Source: Salinisphaera sp040361255
Lineage (GTDB): Bacteria > Pseudomonadota > Gammaproteobacteria > Nevskiales > Salinisphaeraceae
Direction of reading: 5' to 3'
NCBI RefSeq assembly: GCF_040361255.1
Contig: NZ_APNG01000003.1
Coordinates: 186,001 to 250,000 of the forward strand
Length of the DNA: 64,000 nucleotides
Part shown: positions 1-9,337 of the stretch, piece by piece
How positions within the stretch are numbered: position 1 is the first letter of the stretch
Layout of the letters: each line of letters opens with the position of its first letter
Translations under genes and position numbers: made by a program
Notes under the pieces: model-generated
Seen by the model: the letters and a program-made list of their open reading frames with translations, nothing else
Told to the model about the DNA's origin: nothing
The model's database searches: none

Positions 1-180
1 AAGCGTACGAGTACGCCGGCCGAACCGGGCCACGGGCGAGGCCTTGCGAAATCACGCCGTCGGCCGATAAAAACGGTACGCCCACACGCTGTTGCAGCCG
101 CCCAGGTTAACCATTCCTCGGCCGGTGGTTGCGGCAGCCAAGCATAACGGACGTCGCCGCTCGGCATGACAGGTCAGTGA

Positions 181-1269
181 ATGAAAGCCAGGCAGAATAC
201 GATCCGCGGTGACCATGCATCGTTGCCGGCGCAGGCAGACTGGCCGGCCTCTATGAGGGACGAATCAACGGCAGCGGCGCCGTATCGCCGGCCGATTACC
301 CAGGCACTGCTGTTGTTCACCGCCGTTTTCGGCGTGCTGTTCGCGCTGCTCAACTATCACGCGGGCGATTACGCGCTCATGGCGCTGGAACTGCTCATGG
401 CGGGATTCGCGGCGAGTCTGATACGCACGATCGCGCGCACCCGACGGCTGCAGCTCTGGATCATGGTCTTTCTGCTGCCGTTCTTCACCGTGATGATGTT
501 TGCCCTGACCACGGCGGCGGTGGTGCCGAGCGTATTCGCCTGGGTGCTGTTGATCCCGATTCTGTCCTATCTGCTGTTGGGCCGGTGGCTGGGGGCGGCG
601 GTCGCCGGCTTTTATCTGGCGGTATCCGGCGTGATTTTCTTTGCCCAGTTTGGTTTCGAGCACGGCTATTCGGAACTGCGCTCGCTGGCCAACGTCGTGC
701 TCGTGGCGATCTGTATCTTCGGTTTTTCGCATCTCTACGAGGTCAGTCGCGAGCATGCCGAGTCACGCCTGCGCCGTATGGCCCAGACCGATCCACTGAC
801 CGGCCTGAGCAATCGCATGCATTTGCGCGAGGTCTTTATGGCAGCGCTTGCGCGTGATGACGTGGCGCAAGCCATGCCGTTGACCCTGCTGATGCTCGAT
901 CTCGATCACTTCAAGCACATCAACGACTGCTATGGGCATGAAGCAGGCGATGCCGTGCTGTGTATGGTCGCGCGGGTCATGCGCGAACGTCTGCGTGCAC
1001 AGGATCTGGCCTGTCGTATCGGCGGCGAGGAATTCTGCGTGCTGCTGCGCGATACGCACCGCGATGCGGCGATTACCCTGGCCGAAGACCTATGCCGACG
1101 CGTGCGCGCCCAGCCGTGCGTCTATGCCGGCCAGCAAATCAGCCTGAGCACGAGCATCGGTATCGCCGAATTCGGCCGCGACGGCAGCGATCTGGATAGC
1201 CTGTTGCGGGTAGCCGATCGGCGCCTGTATCAGGCCAAAACGGACGGGCGCGACCGCGTTGTGGCCTGA
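181..1269 (+). CDS. Membrane-bound diguanylate cyclase (GGDEF)
   Basis: The protein (362 residues) has about six hydrophobic segments between residues 39 and 185, followed by a GGDEF domain from about residue 200 to the end. The active-site loop is GGEEF at residues 281-285, with the DLDHFKHIN substrate and metal motif upstream. An RAQD inhibitory-site motif lies five residues before GGEEF, so feedback inhibition by cyclic-di-GMP is expected. It should make cyclic-di-GMP from two GTP at the inner membrane, but the input signal is unknown. The ATG directly follows an intergenic stretch without a strong ribosome binding site. It stands alone, convergent with the DUF2452 gene. Confidence 0.9.
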   Translation: MKARQNTIRGDHASLPAQADWPASMRDESTAAAPYRRPITQALLLFTAVFGVLFALLNYHAGDYALMALELLMAGFAASLIRTIARTRRLQLWIMVFLLPFFTVMMFALTTAAVVPSVFAWVLLIPILSYLLLGRWLGAAVAGFYLAVSGVIFFAQFGFEHGYSELRSLANVVLVAICIFGFSHLYEVSREHAESRLRRMAQTDPLTGLSNRMHLREVFMAALARDDVAQAMPLTLLMLDLDHFKHINDCYGHEAGDAVLCMVARVMRERLRAQDLACRIGGEEFCVLLRDTHRDAAITLAEDLCRRVRAQPCVYAGQQISLSTSIGIAEFGRDGSDLDSLLRVADRRLYQAKTDGRDRVVA

Positions 1270-1295
1270 TCGACCGGCCGCCGGCTACGAACCGG

Positions 1296-1897
1296 CTACG
1301 CCTGCGGGTCGGTTTGCGGGCGAGCCGGCAGCAGGGCGCGGGCGCTGTCGTAGGACAGACCGCTAATCCCCGCGCGCACCATCGAACGCGACAGCGAATA
1401 GGCCAGGGCGAATCCGGCCGCACGGCGATAGAAGTCGAAACCGCGTTCGTAGACGGGCAGCAAGTCGTCGATACGTTCGGCGGCCTGCAAGCGCTGCTCG
1501 AATTCGTGTTTCTTGTGTTCGAGTTCGTCGAGGAAGGCGTGATCGTTTGCCGCGCTTTCGCTGAGCGCGAGTGTCCAGGTCATGTCGGTCTGCATCACAC
1601 AATGGCCGATAAAGCGTCCGGCCACGGTCTCGCCGAGCATGCGGGGCGGGGTCAGCCCCAGCCAGTACGCCGACGTGCCGCGCCGATACAGAAAATAGGT
1701 CTGGCCAGGAACCGGCTTGAAGCGAAACCGGCTTTCCAGCACGAACAGCGATGTGAACAGCTCGGCACTGATCTGCTCGACAGGCTTGGGCGGCAGGGAC
1801 GCGGGCAGTTGGCGCCGGGCATCGAGCGTGTCGAGCACCAGCGAGTTGCCCTTGCCCTGGGGTTGCCCTTGCTGCGTGGATTTCGATTCTCGGCCAT
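1296..1897 (-). CDS. DUF2452 family protein with an apparent N-terminal frameshift
   Basis: The long open frame (1296-1838) has a conserved DUF2452-type body of about 180 residues, but family similarity continues upstream as QGKGNSLVLDTLD, where that frame has no ATG, GTG or TTG. An ATG at 1897-1895, preceded by GAGGGG, opens MAENRNPRSKGNP in another frame. Adding one C to the four-base run at 1859-1862 (GGGG on the plus strand) would join the two into MAENRNPRSKGNPQGKGN and so on. I therefore read this as a one-base frameshift, either a real mutation or a sequencing error. Without repair, translation would need the GTG at 1838 or the CTG at 1841. The function of the family is unknown to me. 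Confidence 0.65.
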
Positions 1898-2192
1898 GAG
1901 TGCAAACCCCTCGGCGGGTGTCATGCCGTCATTCTAGACCCTGTACGACGACAACATTATTGATCCCGTACAAAGCTCGGCAGAAGGCGTGAAACGTTGA
2001 GCACGCGCCCTTGAATCGACCTGTCGTTCGCCTTGTTCGCGGTCATTTGCGTTCATTTGCGGGCCCGATGCCTGCTCGAACGCAGCCGCCTGAGTCTGGT
2101 CAATCATCGAGGCGCGGTTTGCAAACGTCATGGGTTGGCCACACATCGGCTGTCATCATGTGGCCGAGCCGTCACGCGGCAAGAGGTTGGCG

Positions 2193-3131
2193 ATGACATC
2201 ATCCATAGCGGGTTTGCACCATATCACCGCGATCTGTGGTGATCCGGAACAGAATCGGCGGTTTTTCGCCGAGGTTCTGGGGTTGCGTCTGGTCAAGAAG
2301 ACCGTCAACTTCGACGATCCGGGCACTTGCCATCTCTATTACGGTGATGAAGTCGGCACCCCCGGTACCGTGCTCACCTTCTTTGCATTTGCCGATGCGC
2401 CGGCGGGTCAGCATGGCCTGGGCGGGGCGAGCGAAATCGCGTTCGCGGTGCCTAGTGCCTCGCTCGATTTCTGGCAGACGCGTCTGGCCGCATACGACAT
2501 CGAATCCGGCCGTCAGCCCCGTTTCGACGACGAGGTGCTTTGTTTTACCGGCCCGCACGGCAACCGGTTCGCACTTGTCGCCAGCGAGGCGGCCGGGCGT
2601 ATTGACGCCTGGCACGACGCGCCGGTGGCCGGCGAGTACGCCATTCGCGGTTTGTACGGCGTGAGCATCAACGTCGCCGAGCTTGCCCCCAGCGCGGGGG
2701 TCATCGAGCAGGTGTTGGGTTTCGAGCGCAGCGCGCAAGCGGGCGATCGGGTGCGTTTCGTGGCCCACGACAACCCGGGGCCGGGGGCGGTATTGGACGT
2801 GTGTGTCGCGCCGGAAATGACAGCCCAGCGCCAGGGCGTGGGCAGCGTTCATCACGTCGCGTTTCGAGCCAGCGACGAGGCCGAGCAAAGCGCGCTGCGC
2901 AAGCGCCTGGTCGATCGCGGCCTGCAGGTTACCGAGGCGATCGATCGTCAGTATTTCATGTCGATTTATTTTCGCGAACCCGGCGGCGTGCTCTTCGAGA
3001 TCGCCACCGATGGCCCCGGGTTTGTCGTCGACGAACCGGTGGCGCAGCTGGGTAGTGGGCTCATGTTGCCCCCCCAGTACGAAAACCAGCGCGGGCTGAT
3101 CGAACGGGCGTTGGGTGAGATCGGTTCTTGA
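2193..3131 (+). CDS. Ring-cleaving dioxygenase, glyoxalase/VOC family (MhqO-like)
   Basis: The product is 312 residues with two vicinal-oxygen-chelate modules. The first begins at GLHHITAICGD and the second carries SVHHVAF near residue 220 and FEIATDGPGF near the end; the histidines and glutamate match the metal-binding positions of this family. MhqO/CatE-like enzymes open hydroquinone or catechol rings with Fe(II) and oxygen, often as quinone detoxification. The start at 2193 is chosen because AAGAGG lies six bases upstream and the next 20 codons upstream look non-coding. It is a single gene, and the exact substrate cannot be read from sequence. Confidence 0.85.
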   Translation: MTSSIAGLHHITAICGDPEQNRRFFAEVLGLRLVKKTVNFDDPGTCHLYYGDEVGTPGTVLTFFAFADAPAGQHGLGGASEIAFAVPSASLDFWQTRLAAYDIESGRQPRFDDEVLCFTGPHGNRFALVASEAAGRIDAWHDAPVAGEYAIRGLYGVSINVAELAPSAGVIEQVLGFERSAQAGDRVRFVAHDNPGPGAVLDVCVAPEMTAQRQGVGSVHHVAFRASDEAEQSALRKRLVDRGLQVTEAIDRQYFMSIYFREPGGVLFEIATDGPGFVVDEPVAQLGSGLMLPPQYENQRGLIERALGEIGS

Positions 3132-3167
3132 GCCGGCATGAAGGCATCGCCATACGGGCCGATAACT

Positions 3168-3445
3168 AGGGAATCTCTGCAAAACCTGTCACGGTCGCGC
3201 CGGCGTGCTTTGCGCTTGGCGGGCGAGCAAAGGTGCACGTAGCGTGTTTGTTGCACGCCAGCGTGTCTTGACGAAGACCAGGAGCGCGCAAAGCCGGCGG
3301 CCCGCAAGGGGTTCGGCCTCACAGACGCCGCGGCTGCGTTGCCAAGCTTGACCTGCCCAAAAGGCAGGCGCTGCGCTTGGACGCCTTGCCGCACCGTCTG
3401 TGAGGACTCGAACGCGATCCGCAAGAGGTTGTGCAGAGATTCCCT
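3168..3445. mobile_element. MITE-like non-autonomous inverted-repeat element, copy 1
   Basis: The 278-bp segment begins AGGGAATCTCTGCAAAACCT and ends with the inverse complement of AGGGAATCTCTGCACAACCT (19 of 20 matches). There is no transposase frame. A shorter relative (15027-15216) shares the termini and most of the interior in opposite orientation. This copy has an extra block of roughly 90 bp bounded by the inverted pair CTCACAGACG and CGTCTGTGAG. The left junction reads CTAG. The element fills most of the gap between the dioxygenase and DUF6918 genes. Confidence 0.75.
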
Positions 3446-3513
3446 GGTCGCACGGCCGTGCTTTAACTACAGTGGCGCCTACAAAGGCGATTTTATCTAT
3501 CTGGACTGTCCGT

Positions 3514-3990
3514 ATGAATGACGCCGTGTGCGACAACGACGAAACCCTGGCGGGTTTGCTCGGGGCTTCGCCGTATTTCGATGCCCTGGTGGCCGACTGC
3601 GATCGACTCGTCGCCAACGAACTCCAGGGCCGTGGCATGACTGTGCGTACCGCGGTGAGTATGGTCAAAAAACTCAAGCCATCGATCGTCGAACGCACGG
3701 TACGCGAGCTCATGCCCGATTTTCTGGTCGCGCTAGAACCCTGCCATGCCGACTTCAAGGCAAGCGCCGGGCCCGATGCCGACTTTGGCGACTATCTGGC
3801 GGCCCGTGATACGCGGGTGGTCGACGCCGTGCTCGAGGTCGCCGATCACCGCGCCGAGCGCGTGGGCAGCCGGCCGATCCGTTCAGCCTATGCCCGGGTT
3901 CGTGGGCGTGCGGCCGGCGAAATCCGTAGCGTGGTGCCGGCGCTGGCCCGCATTATCGCTCGTCATCGACATCGTGCCCTGGCTGGCTGA
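3514..3990 (+). CDS. DUF6918 family protein
   Basis: This 158-residue soluble protein matches my recollection of DUF6918: a helical N-terminus ending in a KKLKPSIVERTV-like stretch, then MPDFLVALEP, then a C-terminal region with VVDAVLEVADHRAER. No catalytic motif or signal peptide is visible. The ATG at 3514 gives the family-typical N-terminus MNDAVCDNDE; the frame is open further upstream, but that part lies in the mobile element. The last 38 bases overlap the end of the convergent GAF-GGDEF-EAL gene. Function is unknown. Confidence 0.7.
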   Translation: MNDAVCDNDETLAGLLGASPYFDALVADCDRLVANELQGRGMTVRTAVSMVKKLKPSIVERTVRELMPDFLVALEPCHADFKASAGPDADFGDYLAARDTRVVDAVLEVADHRAERVGSRPIRSAYARVRGRAAGEIRSVVPALARIIARHRHRALAG

Positions 3991-5848
3991 CCCGCTTGGC
4001 GTATAGCGCCTGCGCATCGTCGCGCTCGGCCACCCGCCGGGCGAGCACGCGGGCCGCGCCGCCGTTGGCAATCCAGCGGTTCAAATGTTCAGGCGTGAGC
4101 GGACGACTGAACAGATAGCCCTGGGCCTGCTCGCAGCCCCAGTCGGCCATCAGTGCCAGGGTGCTTTCGTTCTCGATGCCTTCGGCGATGAGTTCGTAAC
4201 CCAGATCGTGCGCCAGATTGATGATCGCGCGGGTGAGTGTCTGGCCGCGCGGATTGCGCTCGATATCCTGTACGAATCGCCGGTCGATCTTGATCTTGCT
4301 GGCACTGAGTTTTTGCAGATACGACAGGTTGCAATAGCCGGTGCCGAAATCGTCGATCGCGGTGGACACGCCGAGCATGTGCAGTTGCCGCAGTTTCGGC
4401 AGGCTGGCGTCGAGATCGCTGATCAAGGTGCTTTCGGTGAACTCGAGTTCCAGGTTTTCGCCGGGCAGATCGTGGTCGCGCAATCGTTGCGATACACGCT
4501 CAACGATGCGGTCGTCGGCCAGATCATGGGCCGATAGGTTGACCGCCACGCGCAGGTTCAGCCCTTCGGCGCGCCAACGCACGCCCTGCGCGATGGCCGC
4601 ATCGAGGACCCAGTTGGTCAGGGGTTGAATGAGGGCGGTCTTTTCGGCGGCATCGATCAGCTCGATCGGTGAAACGAAGCCGAGCGTGGGATGCTGCCAG
4701 CGTAATAGCGCTTCGACGCCCACACAGGCCTGCGTGGCGAGGTCGATCTGGGGCTGAAACAGCAGATACAGCTGATCGTTGGACGTCAGCGCGGCGGGCA
4801 GTTCGGTGAGCAGCTGAAGCTTGCGCTGACGCGATGCATCGCTTTGCGGTTTGTAAAACGTCCAGCGACGGCTGTGATCCCAGGCATCGTCGGCTGCCAC
4901 CGAGGCCTGGCGCAGGATTTCTTCGGCGTTGTCGTTATCGTGCTCGCGCAGAATGGTCACGCCCAGCTTGGCGCTGGGTTGAAGCAACAGACCGACCTGC
5001 GAGTCGAAGGGTTCGTGCAAGGACTGCACCAGCGCATCGAGTTTGCGCTGGATGCCGATGCCGACCTGTTCGGTCATGAAAAAACCGAACCGATACAGGC
5101 CGATTCGATAAAGCTCGCGGTTCGCGCCAATCTTGTCGGACAAGCGATCGATACATTCGACGATGAAGCGTTCGGTTTGCTCGTGGCCCATCACCTGCGT
5201 GAGTTCGTGCATCTGCTTGGGCACGCTGATATCCACGATGCCGATCAGACGTACATGCATGTTCGGGCATACGCTCGACTGGGCGAGTTCGTGCTTGAGT
5301 ACGCTGAGCATGCGCTGGCGTGTGTAGATGCCCGTGGTGGGGTCGCGAAACAGCGGGTGGTTCGCGGCCTGCAGCCAGTTCTCGAGAAAATCGGCCAGCT
5401 GTCGGAGAATGGTGCGTTCGCGCTCGCCGAAGTCGCTGCGCGCCACGGTATCCAGCACACACAGCGCGCCCACGTTATAACCTTCCGATGCCAGCGGCGC
5501 GCCCGCATAAAAACGCACAAACGGTTCGTCGGTGACGAACGGATTGTCCGCGAACCGCGCATCGCGCTTGAGATCGGGGACGACCAGCACGTCATTGCCG
5601 GCGATGGTGTGGGCACAGAATGCGTGTTCGCGCTCGACACGGTACTGGCTGCCGCGGGTGGATGCCTTGAACCACAGATGGCGTGCATCGACGATCGTCA
5701 CACAGCCGATGGACGTACCCAGCAAGCGCGAGGCCAGCTCGACGATACGGTCGAAAACCGGGTCCGGCATTTCCTGCAGCAAGGTGGTGCGGCGCAGGGC
5801 GGCAAGACGATCGTTTTCTTGTTCCAGTGGAGTGCGCGGGTTCGTCAT
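3953..5848 (-). CDS. GAF-GGDEF(degenerate)-EAL cyclic-di-GMP phosphodiesterase
   Basis: The 631-residue soluble protein has an N-terminal GAF domain (about residues 20-165), a GGDEF-like domain whose active-site loop is RFGFF and therefore unlikely to make cyclic-di-GMP, and a C-terminal EAL domain. The EAL residues look intact: VEALLRW, AVNLS, ELEFTES, IDDFGTGY, KIDRRF and AEGIEN. It is expected to hydrolyse cyclic-di-GMP, with the GAF domain sensing a small ligand. The start MTNPRTPLEQ at 5848 is preferred; the upstream in-frame 31 codons look like leader. It overlaps the convergent DUF6918 gene. Confidence 0.88.
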   Translation of the reverse strand: MTNPRTPLEQENDRLAALRRTTLLQEMPDPVFDRIVELASRLLGTSIGCVTIVDARHLWFKASTRGSQYRVEREHAFCAHTIAGNDVLVVPDLKRDARFADNPFVTDEPFVRFYAGAPLASEGYNVGALCVLDTVARSDFGERERTILRQLADFLENWLQAANHPLFRDPTTGIYTRQRMLSVLKHELAQSSVCPNMHVRLIGIVDISVPKQMHELTQVMGHEQTERFIVECIDRLSDKIGANRELYRIGLYRFGFFMTEQVGIGIQRKLDALVQSLHEPFDSQVGLLLQPSAKLGVTILREHDNDNAEEILRQASVAADDAWDHSRRWTFYKPQSDASRQRKLQLLTELPAALTSNDQLYLLFQPQIDLATQACVGVEALLRWQHPTLGFVSPIELIDAAEKTALIQPLTNWVLDAAIAQGVRWRAEGLNLRVAVNLSAHDLADDRIVERVSQRLRDHDLPGENLELEFTESTLISDLDASLPKLRQLHMLGVSTAIDDFGTGYCNLSYLQKLSASKIKIDRRFVQDIERNPRGQTLTRAIINLAHDLGYELIAEGIENESTLALMADWGCEQAQGYLFSRPLTPEHLNRWIANGGAARVLARRVAERDDAQALYAKRVSQPGHDVDDER

Positions 5849-6267
5849 GCAAGCCTTACGTAGGGCGGGCGCGGCCCACGCGGGTGAAATCCGACAACAA
5901 AATGGCCCGCGGCTGGGGCGCTGCCCATTTTGTGGCCTCAATGACTAGTGATCGGCGGCTTGAGGCTCGACTGAAGCGTCACGCGCCCGATCGGGCAATA
6001 TTCCTAAGTGCGGTTGTCGCCATGCCGGTGTACGTATTACGCACAAACGAACGCCACCAGATTCGTTGCCTGGCGCGTTCCGGGGCCAGCGCCGGGTGAT
6101 TAGTGCCCCTTTATTCAGGGCGTGAATGGCGAATATTGAGCGCATTTACTGTTCGTATCGGCTGGTCGCCCTTAGAATACGCCGGGTCAGCGGTTGATCG
6201 CTGCGGGGTTCGGCTTCGCGACGATCGACTGCGCCCGTGTCTACTCGCCAATTGTTGAGGATTGAAC
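5849..6267. other. Intergenic leader of aceA
   Basis: This 419-bp gap holds the leader of the isocitrate lyase gene and of the divergent EAL gene. I see a hairpin at 5897-5933 (9-bp stem ACAAAATGG with a 19-base loop) and a small CCCT/AGGG stem near 6105-6120. I could not assign a promoter or operator. No gene is visible. Confidence 0.4.
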
Positions 6268-7866
6268 ATGTCACAGTATTCGAAGGACGTTGATGCGATC
6301 GCGTCGCTGCGCGATGCCCAGGGCAGTGCCTGGTCGGCCATCAACCCCGAACATGCCGCGCGCATGCGCGCCCAGAACCGTTTCCATACGGGCCTGGATA
6401 TCGCCAAGTACACCGCCAAGATCATGCGCGAAGACATGGCGGCCTACGACAAGGACAGCTCCAAGTACACCCAGTCGCTGGGTTGCTGGCACGGCTTCAT
6501 CGGTCAGCAGAAGGCGATTTCGATCAAGAAGCATTTCGGCAGCCTGAAGCGCAACTATCTGTACCTGTCGGGCTGGATGGTCGCGGCGCTGCGTAGCGAA
6601 TTCGGCCCGCTGCCGGATCAGTCGATGCACGAAAAGACCACCGTGCCGATGCTCATCGAAGAGCTCTACACCTTTTTGAAGCAGGCCGACGCCTGGGAGC
6701 TCAACCACTATTTCCGTGATCTGGAAGCGGCCAAGGAAGCCGGCGACGATGTCGCGGTCAAGAAGGCCCAGGAAAAGATCGACAATTTCGAAACCCACGT
6801 CATTCCGATCATCGCCGATATCGATGCCGGTTTCGGTAACGAGGAGGCCACCTATCTGCTGGCCAAGAAGATGATCGAGGCCGGCGCCTGCGCCATCCAG
6901 ATCGAAAACCAGGTCTCCGACGTCAAGCAGTGCGGCCATCAGGACGGCAAGGTCACCGTGCCGCATGCGCAGTTCCTGGCCAAGATCAACGCCGTGCGTT
7001 ATGCGTTCCTCGAGCTGGGTGTGGACGACGGCATCATCGTCGCCCGTACCGACAGCCTGGGCGCGGGCCTGACCCAGCAGATCGCCGTCTCCAACGAGCC
7101 GGGTGACCTGGGCGACCAGTACAACAGCTTCATTGCCGGCGAAGAGATCAAGGACGCCTCGGAAATCAACCCGAACGACGTCGTGATCAAGCAGGGCGGC
7201 AAGCTGGTGCGTCTGCAGCGTCTGGCCTCGGGCCTGTTCGAGTTCCGCAAGGGCACCGGCGAAGATCGCGTGGTCATGGACTGTATCGCCAGCCTCAAGA
7301 ACGGCGCCGACCTGCTGTGGATCGAAACCGAGAAGCCGCACGTCAAACAGATCGGCGGCATGGTCGATCGCATCCGCCAGGAAGTGCCGGACGCCAAGCT
7401 GGTCTACAACAACAGCCCGTCGTTCAACTGGACGCTCAACTTCCGTCAGCAGGTGTACGACGCCTGGGCCGAGGAAGGCAAGGATCTGTCGGCGTACGAT
7501 CGTGACAACCTCATGGACGTCAAGTACGACGACACCGAGCTGGGCAAGGTTGCCGACGAATGGACCCGTGACTTCCAGAAGGAAGGCTCGGCCAAGGCGG
7601 GCATCTTCCATCACCTGATCACGCTGCCGACCTACCATACGGCCGCGCTGTCCACCGATCAGCTGGCCAAGGGCTACTTCGGCGATCTGGGCATGCTGGC
7701 CTATGTGGAAGGCGTGCAGCGCAAGGAAATCCGTGAAGGTATCGCCACCGTCAAGCATCAGGACATGGCCGGTTCCAACATCGGCGATGACCACAAGGAA
7801 TTCTTCTCGCGTGAAAGCGCGCTGAAGGCCGGTGGCAAGGACAACACGATGAACCAGTTCGGCTAA
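6268..7866 (+). CDS. aceA: Isocitrate lyase
   Basis: The 532-residue protein cleaves isocitrate to glyoxylate and succinate, the first step of the glyoxylate bypass for growth on acetate or fatty acids. It matches the longer Pseudomonas-type isocitrate lyase (about 531 residues) along its length, including YTQSLGCWHGFIGQQ, ADIDAGFGN, the KQCGH catalytic loop, IVARTDSLGAG and the C-terminal GKDNTMNQF. The ATG at 6268 has GAGG seven bases upstream; a TTG six bases earlier is in frame but less likely. It is monocistronic, with a strong terminator right after. No malate synthase is in the window. Confidence 0.97.
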   Translation: MSQYSKDVDAIASLRDAQGSAWSAINPEHAARMRAQNRFHTGLDIAKYTAKIMREDMAAYDKDSSKYTQSLGCWHGFIGQQKAISIKKHFGSLKRNYLYLSGWMVAALRSEFGPLPDQSMHEKTTVPMLIEELYTFLKQADAWELNHYFRDLEAAKEAGDDVAVKKAQEKIDNFETHVIPIIADIDAGFGNEEATYLLAKKMIEAGACAIQIENQVSDVKQCGHQDGKVTVPHAQFLAKINAVRYAFLELGVDDGIIVARTDSLGAGLTQQIAVSNEPGDLGDQYNSFIAGEEIKDASEINPNDVVIKQGGKLVRLQRLASGLFEFRKGTGEDRVVMDCIASLKNGADLLWIETEKPHVKQIGGMVDRIRQEVPDAKLVYNNSPSFNWTLNFRQQVYDAWAEEGKDLSAYDRDNLMDVKYDDTELGKVADEWTRDFQKEGSAKAGIFHHLITLPTYHTAALSTDQLAKGYFGDLGMLAYVEGVQRKEIREGIATVKHQDMAGSNIGDDHKEFFSRESALKAGGKDNTMNQFG

Positions 7867-7913
7867 ATGCCGGTTCCATCGTGACATCGCGGGTTCGCCC
7901 GCGGCCGTCCACT

Positions 7914-7946
7914 AAAAAAGCGGGGCTTCGGCCCCGCTTTTTTTTT
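7914..7946 (+). terminator. Rho-independent terminator of aceA
   Basis: A GC-rich stem AGCGGGGC/GCCCCGCT with a TTCG loop is preceded by an A run and followed by nine or ten T residues. It lies about 50 bp after the aceA stop and can also serve the convergent gene that ends at 7966. Confidence 0.93.
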
Positions 7947-7965
7947 GCGCTGTGTCGGCGCTGGT

Positions 7966-8493
7966 TCAGTCGCAGGCGGTATTCGCCATGGGCGACGTCT
8001 TATGCCGCCGACGCATGAGCGCGCGAAAGAAGATGGCGCCCAGCACGATCCCCAGCGGACCGCCAATCGCCTGCGCCGCGACCAGCGCGATCAGACACAC
8101 CAGCAGCACGATCGCCGAGGCCACCAGAATCACGCTCCGATTGACCGCGTCCGGGCGCAGGTAGACATGACGAAACAGCGCGCCGGCCACGCCGGCCAGA
8201 AACGCCAGGCCGAAAACGCCGGGTGCGCCCAGCGGCTCGGCGGCCGACCAGCGCATCATGACCAGCACGGCGAATGCGACCAGGCCGTAGCCCAGACAGA
8301 CCACGAAGAAATCCAGTTCGCGCCGAAAATGGCTCGTCGCGGGTTGTTCGCCGTGGTCACGACGGGTCTGCGATGCCTGAATCGCTTCGCGCATGAGACG
8401 ACGTTCACTATCGTCGAAGCGCGGCGGGGCGGCGGCATCGTTTTCGAGTTCGACTTTTTCGATCAGTGCCTGTAGGTCATCGTCTAGCCGCAT
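7966..8493 (-). CDS. Hypothetical inner-membrane protein
   Basis: The 175-residue protein has a charged cytoplasmic N-terminus of about 65 residues, then four hydrophobic segments (starting around DFFVVCLGYGLVAF, GVFGLAFLAGVAG, SVILVASAIVLLV and GPLGIVLGAIFF) and a short Arg/His-rich tail. The start MRLDDDLQAL has GGAGG a few bases upstream. I do not recognise the family. It converges with aceA across the shared terminator. Confidence 0.7.
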   Translation of the reverse strand: MRLDDDLQALIEKVELENDAAAPPRFDDSERRLMREAIQASQTRRDHGEQPATSHFRRELDFFVVCLGYGLVAFAVLVMMRWSAAEPLGAPGVFGLAFLAGVAGALFRHVYLRPDAVNRSVILVASAIVLLVCLIALVAAQAIGGPLGIVLGAIFFRALMRRRHKTSPMANTACD

Positions 8494-8610
8494 TGCGTCC
8501 TCCGGGTTGATGAATGTTTGCGGGCGACATGTCATCTACTTTCGCATGCCCGCCCTGATTGCGCGTTACACGCGCGCGTGCCCGGCCTGTACGCGAACCA
8601 GCGGTGCCGC

Positions 8611-8961
8611 TCATTGCTGGCTTTCCAGCCAGCGCCGAATCACGCCCACCACATAGGATTGCTCGGTGTCGTCGAGTTCGACGCCCTGGGGTATGCAGTG
8701 CCATTTCTCCAGACAACTGCGACAGCAGGTGGCGGTGGCATGCTGGGCGATGAAGACCGGATGATTGCGCATCGGCGTCTGGCGTCCGTCGTTTTTCGGC
8801 TGGGCCGGTGCCAGGCGCTCGGCGATGAATCGATCTGCATGTTCGATGACCGTATCGAGCCCGCGCTGCTCGAGATAGGCGGTTTCACGCGCGCCCAGCC
8901 TGAAACGGCTACGAAAGCGCGAGCGCTGAAGGTGGGCGAATAGATCGTCGGTATCACGCAT
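8611..8961 (-). CDS. DUF4186 family protein
   Basis: The 116-residue soluble protein matches DUF4186: an N-terminal LQRSRFRSRFRLG block, GLDTVIEHADRFIAERL, then KNDGRQTPMRNHPVFIAQHA with the conserved ATATCCRSCLEKWHCIP. The three cysteines and the histidines suggest metal binding, which is my inference because the family has no known function. It reads in the same direction as the membrane protein gene downstream, with a gap of 117 bp. Confidence 0.85.
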   Translation of the reverse strand: MRDTDDLFAHLQRSRFRSRFRLGARETAYLEQRGLDTVIEHADRFIAERLAPAQPKNDGRQTPMRNHPVFIAQHATATCCRSCLEKWHCIPQGVELDDTEQSYVVGVIRRWLESQQ

Positions 8962-9337
8962 ACGCCAAGGCTAAAGCGCCAAGCCAGCGAACGCGATAGC
9001 CAGGCACGAATCGACCGGCGGCGATGAACGCCCGTGCTAGCGGCATCCCGATACGGTCAGGGGCAGCGCAGCTATGCATGCGTTCGTCGCTGACAGCGAA
9101 CGCTGTTCAAGTTTGTTCGCCAGCGGCCGATATCCGTATCACGAAAATACGAAACCGAGCCGGCAACGGTCTGTTCGAAGGACGGGCCGTGTTGTTGGCG
9201 TTGCGACATACGCAAACGCGCTGGTGACCAGGCGTCGGTGCAGATACCCGTGCCGCAGGCAGTGGCCGGATTGAAAACACTTGATCATGCCGGCCGTGGC
9301 GATGCTGGCGTGATGCGCGGGGTGGGACGCGGCGCTC
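8962..9337. other. Intergenic region without recognisable elements
   Basis: This 376-bp gap separates the divergent DUF4186 and PAS-GAF-GGDEF-EAL genes, so it must contain both promoters. I found no convincing promoter, palindrome or small gene. Confidence 0.4.

Noticed and set aside
1934..2146. A 70-codon frame before the dioxygenase gene
   Set aside because: It contains interspersed repeat words (TTTGCGTTCATTTGCGGG type), has no ribosome binding site and no recognisable domain.
3189..3758. A 189-codon frame crossing the inverted-repeat element on the minus strand
   Set aside because: It spans the non-coding mobile element and the DUF6918 gene and lacks domain similarity; not a transposase.
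5897..5933. Hairpin ACAAAATGG/CCATTTTGT in the aceA leader
   Set aside because: The loop is 19 bases and no T run or known RNA motif is present; significance is unclear.
6271..7887. A 538-codon open frame on the strand opposite aceA
   Set aside because: It mirrors the GC-rich codon pattern of a clear isocitrate lyase gene and its protein has low-complexity, shadow-like composition.
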